Positions 42,373-51,509 are shown, counted from the stretch's first letter. The stretch: 64,000 nucleotides of DNA from Flavobacterium sp. (GCF_017744675.1 NZ_JAGIAV010000004.1:62001-126000); one strand, 5' to 3'. Made by a program: numbers and translations. The notes: a model not told the origin generated them from the sequence alone.

Positions 42373-43440
42373 TTAAGATTTATAATCCTCAAACGCTTCT
42401 AGAATCAATTTATTTTCAACGGATTGGTTAATTTTTATTTTTCCGATTCCTTCAATTAATGCAAATTGAATTAAACCGTATTCATTTTTTTTGTCGTGAA
42501 TTAACAATTCCAAGATCGGATCGATGTCATTTTCCTCAAAAACTACATCATCATATATATCTTTTATTACTGCTTTTATTTCTCTGTATTCTTCTTGAGA
42601 GATTAATCCTTTTTGAAGCGAAATGTAACTTTCTAAAATCATTCCAACTGCAATCGCTTCTCCGTGAAGTAGTGTAGTTTTTTCTTCGCTTTCCAAGAAG
42701 TATCCTTCAATAGCGTGTCCTAAAGTATGCCCGAAATTTAACGCTTTGCGAATGTTTTTTTCCGTTGGATCCTGGATTACGATTTCATTTTTAATTTCAA
42801 CAGAACGATAAATTAACTGATCTAATTCGTCAAAAACTATTGATTTTAAATCTGAAAACTGCCTCCAATAAGGAGCATCGTATATTAAACCATGTTTTAG
42901 CATTTCTGCCAAACCAGAACGCATTTCGCTTTGCGGTAAAGTTTCTAGATATTGCGTGTCAATTAGTACCATTTGAGGTACATTGATTACTCCGATCTGA
43001 TTTTTTAGATTTCCTAAATCAACACCTGTTTTTCCTCCAACAGAAGCATCAACCATAGATAATAGAGTAGTAGGGATATTAATGAAATCTACACCTCTTT
43101 TAAAAGTAGAAGCAACAAAACCTCCTAAATCTGTAACAACGCCGCCACCTAAATTAATAATAAGTGATTTTCTGTCTGCTCCAAGCTCTGTCAAAATATT
43201 CCAGATCTCAATACAAGTTTCAATATTTTTATTTGCTTCTCCAGCTTCAAACTCAATGATTTCGATAGCTAAATCGGTTTCTAAAAGCGGAATGAATTTA
43301 GATAAACAATACTCATTGGTCTGATCATCAACAATTATAAAAATATTTGAATATTTACTTTCTCTTAAATGTTTATTTAAAGCTTCGTAAGCATTCTCAT
43401 TAAAATGTACGAGATAATTATTGGCTTGAATAGATTGCAT
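42373..43440 (-). CDS. aroB: 3-Dehydroquinate synthase
   Basis: AroB carries out the second step of the shikimate pathway. The NAD-binding motif GGGVVTDLGGFVASTFKRG (~98-116), the segment PTTLLSMVDASVGGKTGVD and the zinc ligand region LNFGHTLGHAIEG...LLHGEAIAVGM are all conserved. Length (355) is standard. It lies upstream of the speA operon on the same strand but is separated from it by the speA promoter. Confidence 0.97.
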   Translation of the reverse strand: MQSIQANNYLVHFNENAYEALNKHLRESKYSNIFIIVDDQTNEYCLSKFIPLLETDLAIEIIEFEAGEANKNIETCIEIWNILTELGADRKSLIINLGGGVVTDLGGFVASTFKRGVDFINIPTTLLSMVDASVGGKTGVDLGNLKNQIGVINVPQMVLIDTQYLETLPQSEMRSGLAEMLKHGLIYDAPYWRQFSDLKSIVFDELDQLIYRSVEIKNEIVIQDPTEKNIRKALNFGHTLGHAIEGYFLESEEKTTLLHGEAIAVGMILESYISLQKGLISQEEYREIKAVIKDIYDDVVFEENDIDPILELLIHDKKNEYGLIQFALIEGIGKIKINQSVENKLILEAFEDYKS

Positions 43441-43686
43441 AGTTCTTTAGTTAATTGAAAGCGCAAAATAAGGCATTTTTAGCTTAATAATATTCAAACT
43501 TTAGGGCTAATTTGTTTAAAATGCAGGTTTGCTTCTTTAAAATTAAGACAAAAATGCTTTAAGTAGTAAACATTTACATCATAAATTAATGCTTTTGACA
43601 TTCTTATTAATAATTTATAAAAATATGATGCCGTTTAATAAATAATATTCAAAACAGTCTCTATATTTGCATAAAAAATAAACTTA

Positions 43687-44856
43687 ATGGAAAAGATATT
43701 CGACAATTTTCAAGTTGCGTTTTCACTAAAAAGCGACACAGAGCTTGATAGAGCTTATTTCCTTTTCAAAATGATTGACAGCGAGCCTCTTGTTAGAATA
43801 GGAACTGCTGTGACTAATTTTGCAATTAAAGCTCATTTACCAGTAGAAGGACTAATTCGTGCAACTGTTTTTGACCATTTCTGTGGTGGTGTAAACGAAA
43901 ACGACTGTCTTACTGTTGTAGATAAGATGTTTACAAAAGGAGTTTCTTCTGTTTTGGATTATTCTGTGGAAGGAAAAGAAGAAGAAGAGCAGTTTGATGC
44001 CGCTTTAGAAATGACTTTAAGAACAATCGATTTTGCTAAAGAACGTTTGGCAATTCCGTTTGCTGTTTTCAAGCCAACTGGTTTAGGTCGTTTTGAATTG
44101 TACGAGAAATTAGGAGAAAAACAAACTCTTAATCCAGCCGAGCAAGCAGAATGGGATAGAGTAGTAGCTCGTTTTGATAAAGTTTGCGGTGAAGCGCATA
44201 AAAAAGATGTTGCTTTATTGATTGATGGTGAAGAAAGCTGGATGCAAGATGCTGCCGATGAATTGGTTACAGATATGATGCGTAAATACAATAAAGAAAA
44301 AGCTATTGTATTCAATACTTTACAGATGTATCGTTGGGATCGTTTAGATTATTTGAAAAAACTTCACGAAGTTGCAAAAGCGGAAGGTTTTTATATCGGA
44401 ATGAAATTGGTTCGTGGTGCTTACATGGAAAAAGAAAACAAAAGAGCCGAAGAAAAAGGTTATGTTTCTCCAATCTGCGTTTCTAAAGAAGCTACAGACG
44501 TAAACTACGATAATGCTGTACAATATATGTTGGAGCATATTGATAAAATGGCCATTTTTGCAGGAACTCACAATGAGTTGAGTTCTTATAAATTAATGGA
44601 AATGATGGCGCAGAAAGGAATCGCCAAAAACGATCCTAGAATCTGGTTCGGACAATTATACGGAATGAGTGATAATATTAGCTACAACTTAGCAGATAAC
44701 GGCTATAATGTTGCGAAATACTTGCCGTTCGGACCTGTAAAAGATGTTATGCCGTACTTGATTCGTCGTGCAGAAGAAAATACTTCGGTTGCAGGACAAA
44801 CAAGCCGCGAATTGTCTATGATTAAAGCAGAACGCAAGAGAAGAAAAGGAAAATAA
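43687..44856 (+). CDS. putA: Proline dehydrogenase
   Basis: A 389-residue FAD enzyme of the monofunctional PRODH type that oxidises proline to pyrroline-5-carboxylate. The substrate-binding arginine region (...AEENTSVAGQTSRELSM at the end), the KLVRGAYMEKENKRAEEKGY segment and the barrel strands with FKPTGLGRFELY are characteristic. It lacks the aldehyde dehydrogenase domain of PutA, so the symbol refers to function only. A TATATTTG box at 43662-43669 is a likely -7 element. Confidence 0.93.
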   Translation: MEKIFDNFQVAFSLKSDTELDRAYFLFKMIDSEPLVRIGTAVTNFAIKAHLPVEGLIRATVFDHFCGGVNENDCLTVVDKMFTKGVSSVLDYSVEGKEEEEQFDAALEMTLRTIDFAKERLAIPFAVFKPTGLGRFELYEKLGEKQTLNPAEQAEWDRVVARFDKVCGEAHKKDVALLIDGEESWMQDAADELVTDMMRKYNKEKAIVFNTLQMYRWDRLDYLKKLHEVAKAEGFYIGMKLVRGAYMEKENKRAEEKGYVSPICVSKEATDVNYDNAVQYMLEHIDKMAIFAGTHNELSSYKLMEMMAQKGIAKNDPRIWFGQLYGMSDNISYNLADNGYNVAKYLPFGPVKDVMPYLIRRAEENTSVAGQTSRELSMIKAERKRRKGK

Positions 44857-44899
44857 TTTTTTAGTTTTTCAGTTTTCTGTCTCGGTTTGCAGATATAAA

Positions 44900-44935
44900 A
44901 AAAACTCCAATCTTTTTGATTGGAGTTTTTTTGTT
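44900..44935 (+). terminator. Terminator of the proline dehydrogenase gene
   Basis: A perfect 13-bp stem (AAAAACTCCAATC and complement) with a T5 loop and a T-run. The CCGACAGGTTT hairpin follows directly. Confidence 0.85.
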
Positions 44936-44945
44936 GCTAAAAATA

Positions 44946-44978
44946 AAACCCGACAGGTTTCTAAAACCTGTCGGGTTT
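44946..44978. repeat. CCGACAGGTTT hairpin, copy 2
   Basis: Identical to the hairpin at 25497-25529 except for one loop base (CTA against TTA). It lies between the convergent proline dehydrogenase and ABC exporter genes. Confidence 0.85.
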
Positions 44979-45029
44979 GAACTATCGTTTTTAATTGGAA
45001 TTTGGAATTTTAAAACTTTGGAATTTGAG

Positions 45030-46814
45030 TTAAGAGTTACTAAACTGTAAATTACTCAAGTTTTTATAAATTCCGTTTTCTAAGTTTATTAATTCTTGAT
45101 GCGTTCCTTCTTCTGAAATTTTTCCATTATCTAAAACTAAGATTTTATCTGCGTTTCTAATGGTAGAAAGACGGTGAGCAATTATAATGCTTGTTCTTCC
45201 TTCCATTAGCACTTCTAAAGCTTCCTGAACTAATTTTTCGCTTTCGCTGTCTAAAGAAGAAGTGGCTTCGTCTAAAATCAGAATACTTGGATTTTTTAGC
45301 AATGCTCTAGCAATCGCAATACGCTGACGCTGACCTCCAGAAAGTTTAACACCTCGTTCTCCAACCAATGTTTCGAACTTCTCAGGAAAGCCATCCACAA
45401 AATTAAAAGCGTTGGCTTGTTTCGCCGCCTGAATAATTTCTTCGTCAGTAGCATCTGGTTTTCCGTATGCAATGTTTTCTCTAATTGTTCCGCCAAATAA
45501 AATTACATCTTGAGGGACAATGCTCATATTACCGCGAAGGTTTTCCAGGTCGTAATCGTAGATATTTTTCCCATCAACGGTAATTTCTCCAGAAGTAATA
45601 TCATAGAAACGAAGCAGGAGAGAGGAAATAGTTGATTTTCCGGCACCGCTAGGTCCAACAATGGCAATTTTTTGTCCATATTCTGCTGAAAAGTTTACTT
45701 CCTTTAAAACTTGGATTTCTTGACGTGTAGGATAACTAAATGCTACATTTTTGAAAGTAACATTTCCTTTAATTTTTTCTTGATTTTGACTTGAATCTGA
45801 ATTGATTTTTTCAGGTTTTTCATCCAACAATTCAAAAACACGCTCTGTTGCCCCAATTGCTTTTTGAATCTGTGCATACAATTCGGCAATTCCTCCAAAA
45901 GAAGCTCCAACAAACGTAGAATACAATACGAATGAAATTAGTTGCCCAACGCTCATTTCGCCAGCTATGCTTAGACGAACTCCGTACCAAACTACAGCGA
46001 CGATTGCTCCAAAGAGGCAGAAAATAATAAACGAAGCAAAATAACCACGGTATTTGCCGCCTTTAATCGCCAATTTTACCACTTCGCTAATTTTTCCTTT
46101 ATAACGAGCGATTTCGTACCATTCGTTGGCGAAAGCCTTTACAATACTAATTCCCTGCATAGTTTCTTCCACAATTACCTGACTTTCGGCAACCTGATCT
46201 TGTACTTTCTTAGAATATTTTCTAATAAACCTACCAAAGATCACCGCTGCGACAGCTACTAACGGAACCACAGAAAGCATTAATAAAGTAAGTTTAAAAC
46301 TTTCTGTCGCCAAAAGAATAACACCTCCAATAATTAAGATAAACTGGCGTAAAAATTCTGCAATAGTAGTCGTTAGCGTATCTTGAATTTGGGTAATATC
46401 GGCACTAATTCTGCTGTTTAATTCTCCAACTCTTTTTTGAGAGAAGAATGTCATAGGCAATTTTACCAAATTGGTATATAAAGCCAAACGTAAATTGGCT
46501 AATGTATTTTCGGTAAAGTTTACAAACAATGAAAGTCTGAAAAAAGAAAAGAAAGACTGTAAAAAAAGAATAACAATGAGTCCCAATGCAATTTGATTGG
46601 CTTGGTCATTATCTTTATTCTTCACGCAATCTACAAGCATTCCCATCAATTTTGGAAAAGCCAAAGCAGTGGCGCCAGTAAGCAGAAGAAAAATCAGACC
46701 AATGAAGAATTTCCATTTGTGATGTCCTGCGTATGTAAAAATTGTTTTTGCTTTATTAAGTGAAGTAGCCGTTATTTTTGATTTAGGTAAATCATTTTCT
46801 TTAAATCGTGCCAT
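45030..46814 (-). CDS. ABC exporter, fused membrane and ATPase domains (MsbA-like)
   Basis: A 594-residue type IV ABC half-transporter: six membrane helices (~35-320) and a nucleotide-binding domain with Walker A GPSGAGKST, signature LSGGQRQR and Walker B ILILDEATSSLD. The family moves lipids, drugs or peptides outward; similarity to MsbA makes a lipid plausible but the substrate is unproven. It works as a dimer. It has a good promoter at 46838-46867 and stands alone. Confidence 0.92.
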   Translation of the reverse strand: MARFKENDLPKSKITATSLNKAKTIFTYAGHHKWKFFIGLIFLLLTGATALAFPKLMGMLVDCVKNKDNDQANQIALGLIVILFLQSFFSFFRLSLFVNFTENTLANLRLALYTNLVKLPMTFFSQKRVGELNSRISADITQIQDTLTTTIAEFLRQFILIIGGVILLATESFKLTLLMLSVVPLVAVAAVIFGRFIRKYSKKVQDQVAESQVIVEETMQGISIVKAFANEWYEIARYKGKISEVVKLAIKGGKYRGYFASFIIFCLFGAIVAVVWYGVRLSIAGEMSVGQLISFVLYSTFVGASFGGIAELYAQIQKAIGATERVFELLDEKPEKINSDSSQNQEKIKGNVTFKNVAFSYPTRQEIQVLKEVNFSAEYGQKIAIVGPSGAGKSTISSLLLRFYDITSGEITVDGKNIYDYDLENLRGNMSIVPQDVILFGGTIRENIAYGKPDATDEEIIQAAKQANAFNFVDGFPEKFETLVGERGVKLSGGQRQRIAIARALLKNPSILILDEATSSLDSESEKLVQEALEVLMEGRTSIIIAHRLSTIRNADKILVLDNGKISEEGTHQELINLENGIYKNLSNLQFSNS

Positions 46815-46837
46815 TAGGATATACTATTTTAGGTATG

Positions 46838-46867
46838 CAAATGTATGACTAAGTCGAATCACTACAA
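46838..46867 (-). promoter_or_regulatory. Promoter of the ABC exporter gene
   Basis: On the minus strand TTG (46865-46867), 19 bases, TACATTTG (46838-46845), an exact fit to the Bacteroidota housekeeping promoter, 24 bases before the start codon. Confidence 0.75.
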
Positions 46868-47012
46868 AGGAATATTAAGAATTAGAACTTTCAAATTGGC
46901 TTTTTAACGAAAATATAAGAAAAGAATAAAAAATCTTTACTTTTTAATCGTTTGAAAAATAGCTTTGTAAATGAAAATCAAAAAAAATATTTCATTTTTT
47001 TTCAAAATATGC

Positions 47013-47042
47013 TTGTAAATATAAAATCTAGCTGTACATTTG
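47013..47042 (+). promoter_or_regulatory. Promoter of tRNA-Val
   Basis: TTG at 47013-47015, 19 bases, TACATTTG at 47035-47042, exactly the Bacteroidota promoter pattern, about 37 bases before the mature tRNA 5' end. Confidence 0.78.
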
Positions 47043-47078
47043 CACTCGCAATCACAATGATAGCAGTCTAGTAAAATA

Positions 47079-47153
47079 GGGCGATTAGCTCAGCTGGTTC
47101 AGAGCACCTCGTTTACACCGAGGGGGTCGGGGGTTCGAACCCCTCATCGCCCA
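47079..47153 (+). tRNA. tRNA-Val (anticodon TAC)
   Basis: A complete cloverleaf: acceptor GGGCGAT/ATCGCCC, D-arm GCTCAGCTGGTTCAGAGC, anticodon arm CCTCG-TTTACAC-CGAGG with anticodon TAC, a short variable loop, and T-arm GGGGGTTCGAACCCCT. The CCA end is not encoded after the discriminator A, so it must be added afterwards. It is a single gene with its own promoter and terminator. Confidence 0.97.
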
Positions 47154-47161
47154 CAGAATTT

Positions 47162-47200
47162 AAAAAACTCCAAAGTCTTATGATTTTGGAGTTTTTTTTT
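47162..47200 (+). terminator. Terminator of tRNA-Val
   Basis: A 13-bp stem (AAAAAACTCCAAA and complement) with a 9-base loop, followed by nine T. Confidence 0.85.
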
Positions 47201-47321
47201 AATTGCTATTAAATCTGCTAAGACATCCTATTTATGTATTTCTTGCAGAAATTAATTTTAGTATAAAGTTTAAATTAAAATAAAACCATTTTCATATTGT
47301 GGCAGAATGATGCCCTTTATT

Positions 47322-47825
47322 TTATATGATTTCTTTATAATCGTGATCTATTATTTTTCTAAAATTGAATACATTAGAAAAATATTCTTTCTCTTTATCT
47401 TCTAAGATCAACAGACCGTTAAAATAGGTTACTTCAAATCGATTGCTTTGTAAAACTAAATGTTTTAATCTATGATTATAATCTAATTCTTTTTGAATGG
47501 CGTTAACAATATCTAATGATTCTTTTTCTTCAATTTTAAACCATTTGTTGATATTCATTCGTTTGCCTACAAAAGCCTCTTCAATACCGTCATTTTTTCT
47601 TTTAAATAAATCCAAACAAAAATGATACACAGCTTCTTCTGGTATTAAAAGCGTTTTTTCTTCTAAATGAAAATTGTATGTAATTCTAAAACTAACGTCA
47701 TTTTCAAGCTGAACTCTAATTTTATTTATTTCATTAATAAAAATAACTGAGTTTGAGAAAGCATCAAATTTAAGATTGTAATTTTCTGACAAAATCTTCA
47801 AGTTCTCTATAATTGTTTTAGTCAT
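47322..47825 (-). CDS. Soluble protein, unknown function
   Basis: A 167-residue protein without signal peptide or membrane segment, with predicted alternating strands and helices (ITYNFHLEEKTLLIPEEAVYHFCLDLFKRK...). I do not recognise a family. It is divergent from the SpoT-like HD gene with 124 bases between the start codons. Codon use and AT content look like the neighbours. Confidence 0.65.
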   Translation of the reverse strand: MTKTIIENLKILSENYNLKFDAFSNSVIFINEINKIRVQLENDVSFRITYNFHLEEKTLLIPEEAVYHFCLDLFKRKNDGIEEAFVGKRMNINKWFKIEEKESLDIVNAIQKELDYNHRLKHLVLQSNRFEVTYFNGLLILEDKEKEYFSNVFNFRKIIDHDYKEII

Positions 47826-47949
47826 TAAAAACAGATTTAATTTTTATTTATTTTTTATGCTAATGTAATAAAACCACGATAATTTAGAATTTAAATATTT
47901 GCAGGTCTTTAAAAAAATCAATAAATTACATCCAATCAAAATTAAAATT

Positions 47950-48531
47950 ATGCAACAGCAAAAAGACTGGTCAATAGATGAAATTCAGAATGTTTGGCAA
48001 CTGGTTTCAAAACTTCATGATGGACAAAAATATGGCGGATTTAACGAAGGTGAAAAAGTAGAATATCTTAATCATATTGGAGGTGTTGTTTTTGAGATTT
48101 TAAATGCTATCAGATATACCGAAAACATGAATGCCGATTTAGCCATTAAATGCGCTATGCTTCATGATACAATTGAAGACACCGAAATGAAATACGAAAA
48201 AGTAATTGACTTGTTTGGCAGTGAAGTTGCGTCTGGAGTTCTTGCTTTAACGAAAAATGATAAAATCGAAGATTCGTCTGAAAAAATGACGGATAGTCTA
48301 AGAAGAATCAAACAACAGCCTGTAGAAGTTTGGGCAGTAAAAATGGCCGACAGAATCTCAAACCTTTACGAACCACCTTTTTATTGGAATGATGATAAAA
48401 AGCTGAAATACATTGCAGAGGCAGAAATTATTCATGGTGAACTGAAAGAAGGAAACGAATATTTGGCAAATAGATTGAAACTTAAAATAAAAGAGTATCA
48501 TAGGTTTCTTAGCGCAAACCAATTAGTATAG
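47950..48531 (+). CDS. HD-domain protein, SpoT/MESH1-like alarmone hydrolase candidate
   Basis: A 193-residue single-domain HD protein. The metal and catalytic residues of the RelA/SpoT hydrolase domain are present: H23, H42, the HDxxED motif (HDTIED, 72-77), and KMADRISNL. There is no synthetase, TGS or ACT domain, as in small alarmone hydrolases. I start it at the ATG at 47950 (MQQQKDWSIDEI), because the frame from 47899 begins with a non-ATG codon. The substrate ((p)ppGpp or another nucleotide) is inferred from family only. Confidence 0.85.
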   Translation: MQQQKDWSIDEIQNVWQLVSKLHDGQKYGGFNEGEKVEYLNHIGGVVFEILNAIRYTENMNADLAIKCAMLHDTIEDTEMKYEKVIDLFGSEVASGVLALTKNDKIEDSSEKMTDSLRRIKQQPVEVWAVKMADRISNLYEPPFYWNDDKKLKYIAEAEIIHGELKEGNEYLANRLKLKIKEYHRFLSANQLV

Positions 48532-48570
48532 AAGAAACTCCTCAAGAAATTGGGGAGTTTCTTCTATACT
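48525..48570. terminator. Bidirectional terminator
   Basis: A 21-bp stem (AGTATAGAAGAAACTCCTCA and complement with one G-T pair) and a GAAA loop spans the stop codon of the HD gene and precedes the 3' end of the next minus-strand gene at 48601. It is the longest hairpin stop in this part of the window. Confidence 0.85.
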
Positions 48571-48600
48571 AATTTAAAAGACATTAAATCAATAATTTTC

Positions 48601-49371
48601 CTATTTCCAAAACTCAAACCATTTCTTTGATTTTGTTTCATCAGATAGTACATTCTTTTTCTTTAAGCTTGGTTCTTCGACTTTTATAATCGGCTCTTCA
48701 TTTTTTAGATTTTGTTCTTCAACTTTAACCTTTGTGTTGTTTTGGCTGTTTTCAATCTGGAATGTAATTGGCCTTGAAATAGATTCTACTTCTGTACTAA
48801 AGGTAAGTTCATATTTTGTAATACCACTATTCTTAACTATTTGGGCAGCAATTTCATTATCTGGGAGTACGTCTCTAAGTTGAAACACACATTTCGTCTT
48901 TTCATTTTGAGAAAAACCTTCAAAATTTTCTTTAATAAAACTAAGAATATAAGAAGTGTGTTGTTCATGCATCGCTAAATAAACCAAAAAAGAAAGTGCG
49001 CATCCACCTTCAATTTCGTCCTTACTATACACTTTACTTGCAGTATAATGAAGATTCTTGTTTGTAAATAACTTACCAATTGAAATACACAATTGAGAAG
49101 TCATTGGTAATGGATCTTCATTAGTCGATAAAAAACTTTGAGAATAAATAAATATTTCTGTAACCTGATTTAGATCTTCATTTTTAAATCTTTCACGTAG
49201 ATTTCCTAAAATTTCACCTAAATCTAATTCTTCATTATTGTTTTCTACAATTTTAGCTGTTTCAAATATATCATTATATAAAACATTGTTTATGTTTCCA
49301 ATTGCATTCGAGTGTTGCTGTTCTAGAATTTCTTGAAACCCTTCAAAAGGACTTTTCTTATTTTCTTCCAT
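48601..49371 (-). CDS. Soluble protein with low-complexity C-terminus, unknown
   Basis: A 256-residue protein, largely helical to ~190, then a charged low-complexity stretch (VKVEEQNLKNEEPIIKVEEP) and an aromatic end KKWFEFWK. No enzymatic motif, signal peptide or membrane segment is seen. It is ten bases downstream of the endonuclease V-like gene and probably in an operon with it. The tail could be a membrane- or protein-docking peptide, but this is guesswork. Confidence 0.65.
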   Translation of the reverse strand: MEENKKSPFEGFQEILEQQHSNAIGNINNVLYNDIFETAKIVENNNEELDLGEILGNLRERFKNEDLNQVTEIFIYSQSFLSTNEDPLPMTSQLCISIGKLFTNKNLHYTASKVYSKDEIEGGCALSFLVYLAMHEQHTSYILSFIKENFEGFSQNEKTKCVFQLRDVLPDNEIAAQIVKNSGITKYELTFSTEVESISRPITFQIENSQNNTKVKVEEQNLKNEEPIIKVEEPSLKKKNVLSDETKSKKWFEFWK

Positions 49372-49381
49372 ATGTTTTCTT

Positions 49382-49897
49382 TTAGCTAATATTTAAATTT
49401 TCTTTAGTCAATCTATCCAATTCTTTCAGCAAAGTAGGCATTCTAAACTTTCCAGCCATACTTTCTACTTTTTTATAAGCGTCATCCAAATCAATTCCGA
49501 TAGAAGTAATATAAAGCGGTTTTTTGCTATCGCCTCTATAAAGCGCTTTTTTATTCTTTTCTATAGAAGCAAAATTAGTTTTGGCAACACCAATAATCGG
49601 AATTTCTTTATTTAGTTTTTCGTATAAATAACCGCCTAAACCGTATTTGTTTTCATCATTTAAATACACAAATCCGTCCACAACAATAGTTTCAATTGTA
49701 GATAAATCAATTTGCTTTAATAAACTCAGAATACAAGGCAATTCTCTTTTGTAAAATTCTCCAGGAATATATTCCGCAACATTTTCTATGGTCTCAGAAT
49801 GGATTTTAAAGTTTTTGTCTTCGTCCCATTCTGCAAATTCAAGGCAGATTGTTTTTGCTTTTTGGTCAAAATAATAAGTGTCGAAAGCTAAGATCAT
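49382..49897 (-). CDS. Endonuclease V-like protein, short form
   Basis: Endonuclease V cuts DNA (or RNA) next to deaminated bases, especially inosine. The catalytic acidic residues can be placed: Asp6 (FDTYY), Glu52 in YIPGEFYKRE, and Asp74 in VVDGFVYL; IPIIGVAKTNF and SKKPLYITSIGID also match. The protein has 171 residues against 210-230 for most members and lacks the normal N-terminal part before the first Asp. Whether it still acts on DNA is open. It precedes the unknown 256-residue gene. Confidence 0.82.
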   Translation of the reverse strand: MILAFDTYYFDQKAKTICLEFAEWDEDKNFKIHSETIENVAEYIPGEFYKRELPCILSLLKQIDLSTIETIVVDGFVYLNDENKYGLGGYLYEKLNKEIPIIGVAKTNFASIEKNKKALYRGDSKKPLYITSIGIDLDDAYKKVESMAGKFRMPTLLKELDRLTKENLNIS

Positions 49898-50086
49898 GAG
49901 GCTGTGAAAAATTTTTATTTTTGCTAATTTAGAAAAACCTTACAAAGTATCTTCGTAGCAGAAGTATTTAATTTTTAAAATTTTGAAGTCAAATCGCAAA
50001 ACTTTAAAATTCAGGTTTTTGAAAAACTCATAAATAGATGTAGTTTAGCTAAAATTTTCAGAAACATTCCTCAAAAAGTATTTCAA

Positions 50087-50929
50087 ATGAAATGGATTAC
50101 CAGAGAACGACCAAAAATTGACCGAATTGCTTGCCCATGGCTCATACGAAAATTTGTTGACCGAGAAGCTGAATTCATTTATGTTCCTTTTAATGATGTC
50201 TTAACAAAGGCAAAAGAGCTTGACGCCATTCCATTTGATATTCCAGAGGTTGAGTTTACGCATTACAATGAGGAATGTACTTTTGATTATATTGTCAAGA
50301 AATATGAAATCAAGGATCCTGCAGTTAAAATTATCGCAGGAATTGTGCGTGGAGCAGATACCGACAGACACGAAATTGCCAAAGAATCGGCTGGACTTTG
50401 GGCCATTTCGGCTGGATTGGCTCATAATATTAAAGACGATTATGAGCTTCTTGAAACGGGAATGATTTTGTATGACGCTTTATATAGCTGGGCAACACAT
50501 TTGTATCAGCAAAACCATTTGCAGAATAGTCCATTTGAGAAACTGCTGCATGAGGTTTACAATAAGTTTCTAAAAGATAAAAAATCTGCAGGCAAGACGC
50601 CTTCTTGGGTAAAGGATTTAAAAAATATCATTCAGGATCAGATTGATGCTCAGTTTACTTTTGATTTAAAGAAAATCTCAAACGAATTAGATTTAAATCC
50701 GTCTTATCTATCTCGAGAATTTTCAAAGCATTTTGAGGATTTAAATTTTGGCGATTATGTTAGAAAACTTCGCATTGAAAAAGCCATCCATCTTATTGAA
50801 AACTCGTCTCATAATCTAACAGAAATAGCTTACATGACAGGCTTTTCAGACCAAAGCCATTTTACTCGAATTTTCAAGCTCCATACAGGAAAAAATCCTT
50901 CCTCTTATAGAAAAAAGGCAAAAAAGTAA
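50087..50929 (+). CDS. ChrB-domain/AraC-type helix-turn-helix fusion
   Basis: Residues ~1-150 resemble the C-terminal domain of ChrB chromate-resistance regulators (KWITRERPKIDRIACPWLIRKFVDREAEFIYVP, GADTDRHEIAKESAGLWAIS). Residues ~185-277 are an AraC-type DNA-binding domain with two helix-turn-helix units (FDLKKISNELDLNPSYLSREF; NLTEIAYMTGFSDQSHFTRIFK). It is a likely transcription regulator with a sensor of the ChrB type. No chrA transporter gene is next to it; downstream is an outer-membrane-like protein. Confidence 0.88.
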   Translation: MKWITRERPKIDRIACPWLIRKFVDREAEFIYVPFNDVLTKAKELDAIPFDIPEVEFTHYNEECTFDYIVKKYEIKDPAVKIIAGIVRGADTDRHEIAKESAGLWAISAGLAHNIKDDYELLETGMILYDALYSWATHLYQQNHLQNSPFEKLLHEVYNKFLKDKKSAGKTPSWVKDLKNIIQDQIDAQFTFDLKKISNELDLNPSYLSREFSKHFEDLNFGDYVRKLRIEKAIHLIENSSHNLTEIAYMTGFSDQSHFTRIFKLHTGKNPSSYRKKAKK

Positions 50930-51011
50930 ACCAGATACAAAAGGTAAATTGAGTTCTATTTTTTAAAAGGGAACATTTTTAGTTTTGTTAGACTAATCAA
51001 AACTAGAAACA

Positions 51012-51509
51012 ATGTCATTGAAGCACACTTTCTTTTTTGCTGTATTGCTTGCAGGTTTTACAGCTTTTTCTCAAACCACGTATCCAAAAATAACGGGATA
51101 TTTTGGTATAATGCATCCAATAGTTACTATTAACAAAGACGAAACTACAGTAAATTTTAGAGATTATTATGCTGTTGGTTTCCCTACAGGTATTAATATC
51201 TGGAAAAACGAAAAAATCGGATTCTCTTTTGAAGTTGTTCCCAATATAAAAGACGATCAGGGCACAAGTAAAGTAACCAATTTGCTATTTCATCCCGGAG
51301 TTTTAGTTGCTCTAGGAAAAGGTTACACTTTTGCAGGTAGAGCCGCTTTTGAAAGTAGCGGAAGATATGGTTTTACACCCGTTTTTAATAAAACAATAAT
51401 TAAAAGCAGCAGTTGCAGTTACTATGTTGCTGTTCCGCTGCCTGTTCGATTTGGAAATGACCATCCTGCCAGTTTTACCGTAGGTTTCCAGTTTGGAATT
51501 GCTTTTTAA
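51012..51509 (+). CDS. Exported protein, probable outer-membrane beta-barrel
   Basis: A signal peptide (MSLKHTFFFAVLLAGFTAFSQ) precedes ~145 residues with alternating hydrophobic strands and a C-terminal aromatic residue (TVGFQFGIAF), as in small outer-membrane barrels. No family is recognised. It is 82 bases downstream of the ChrB-AraC fusion gene and may be its target. Confidence 0.72.
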   Translation: MSLKHTFFFAVLLAGFTAFSQTTYPKITGYFGIMHPIVTINKDETTVNFRDYYAVGFPTGINIWKNEKIGFSFEVVPNIKDDQGTSKVTNLLFHPGVLVALGKGYTFAGRAAFESSGRYGFTPVFNKTIIKSSSCSYYVAVPLPVRFGNDHPASFTVGFQFGIAF

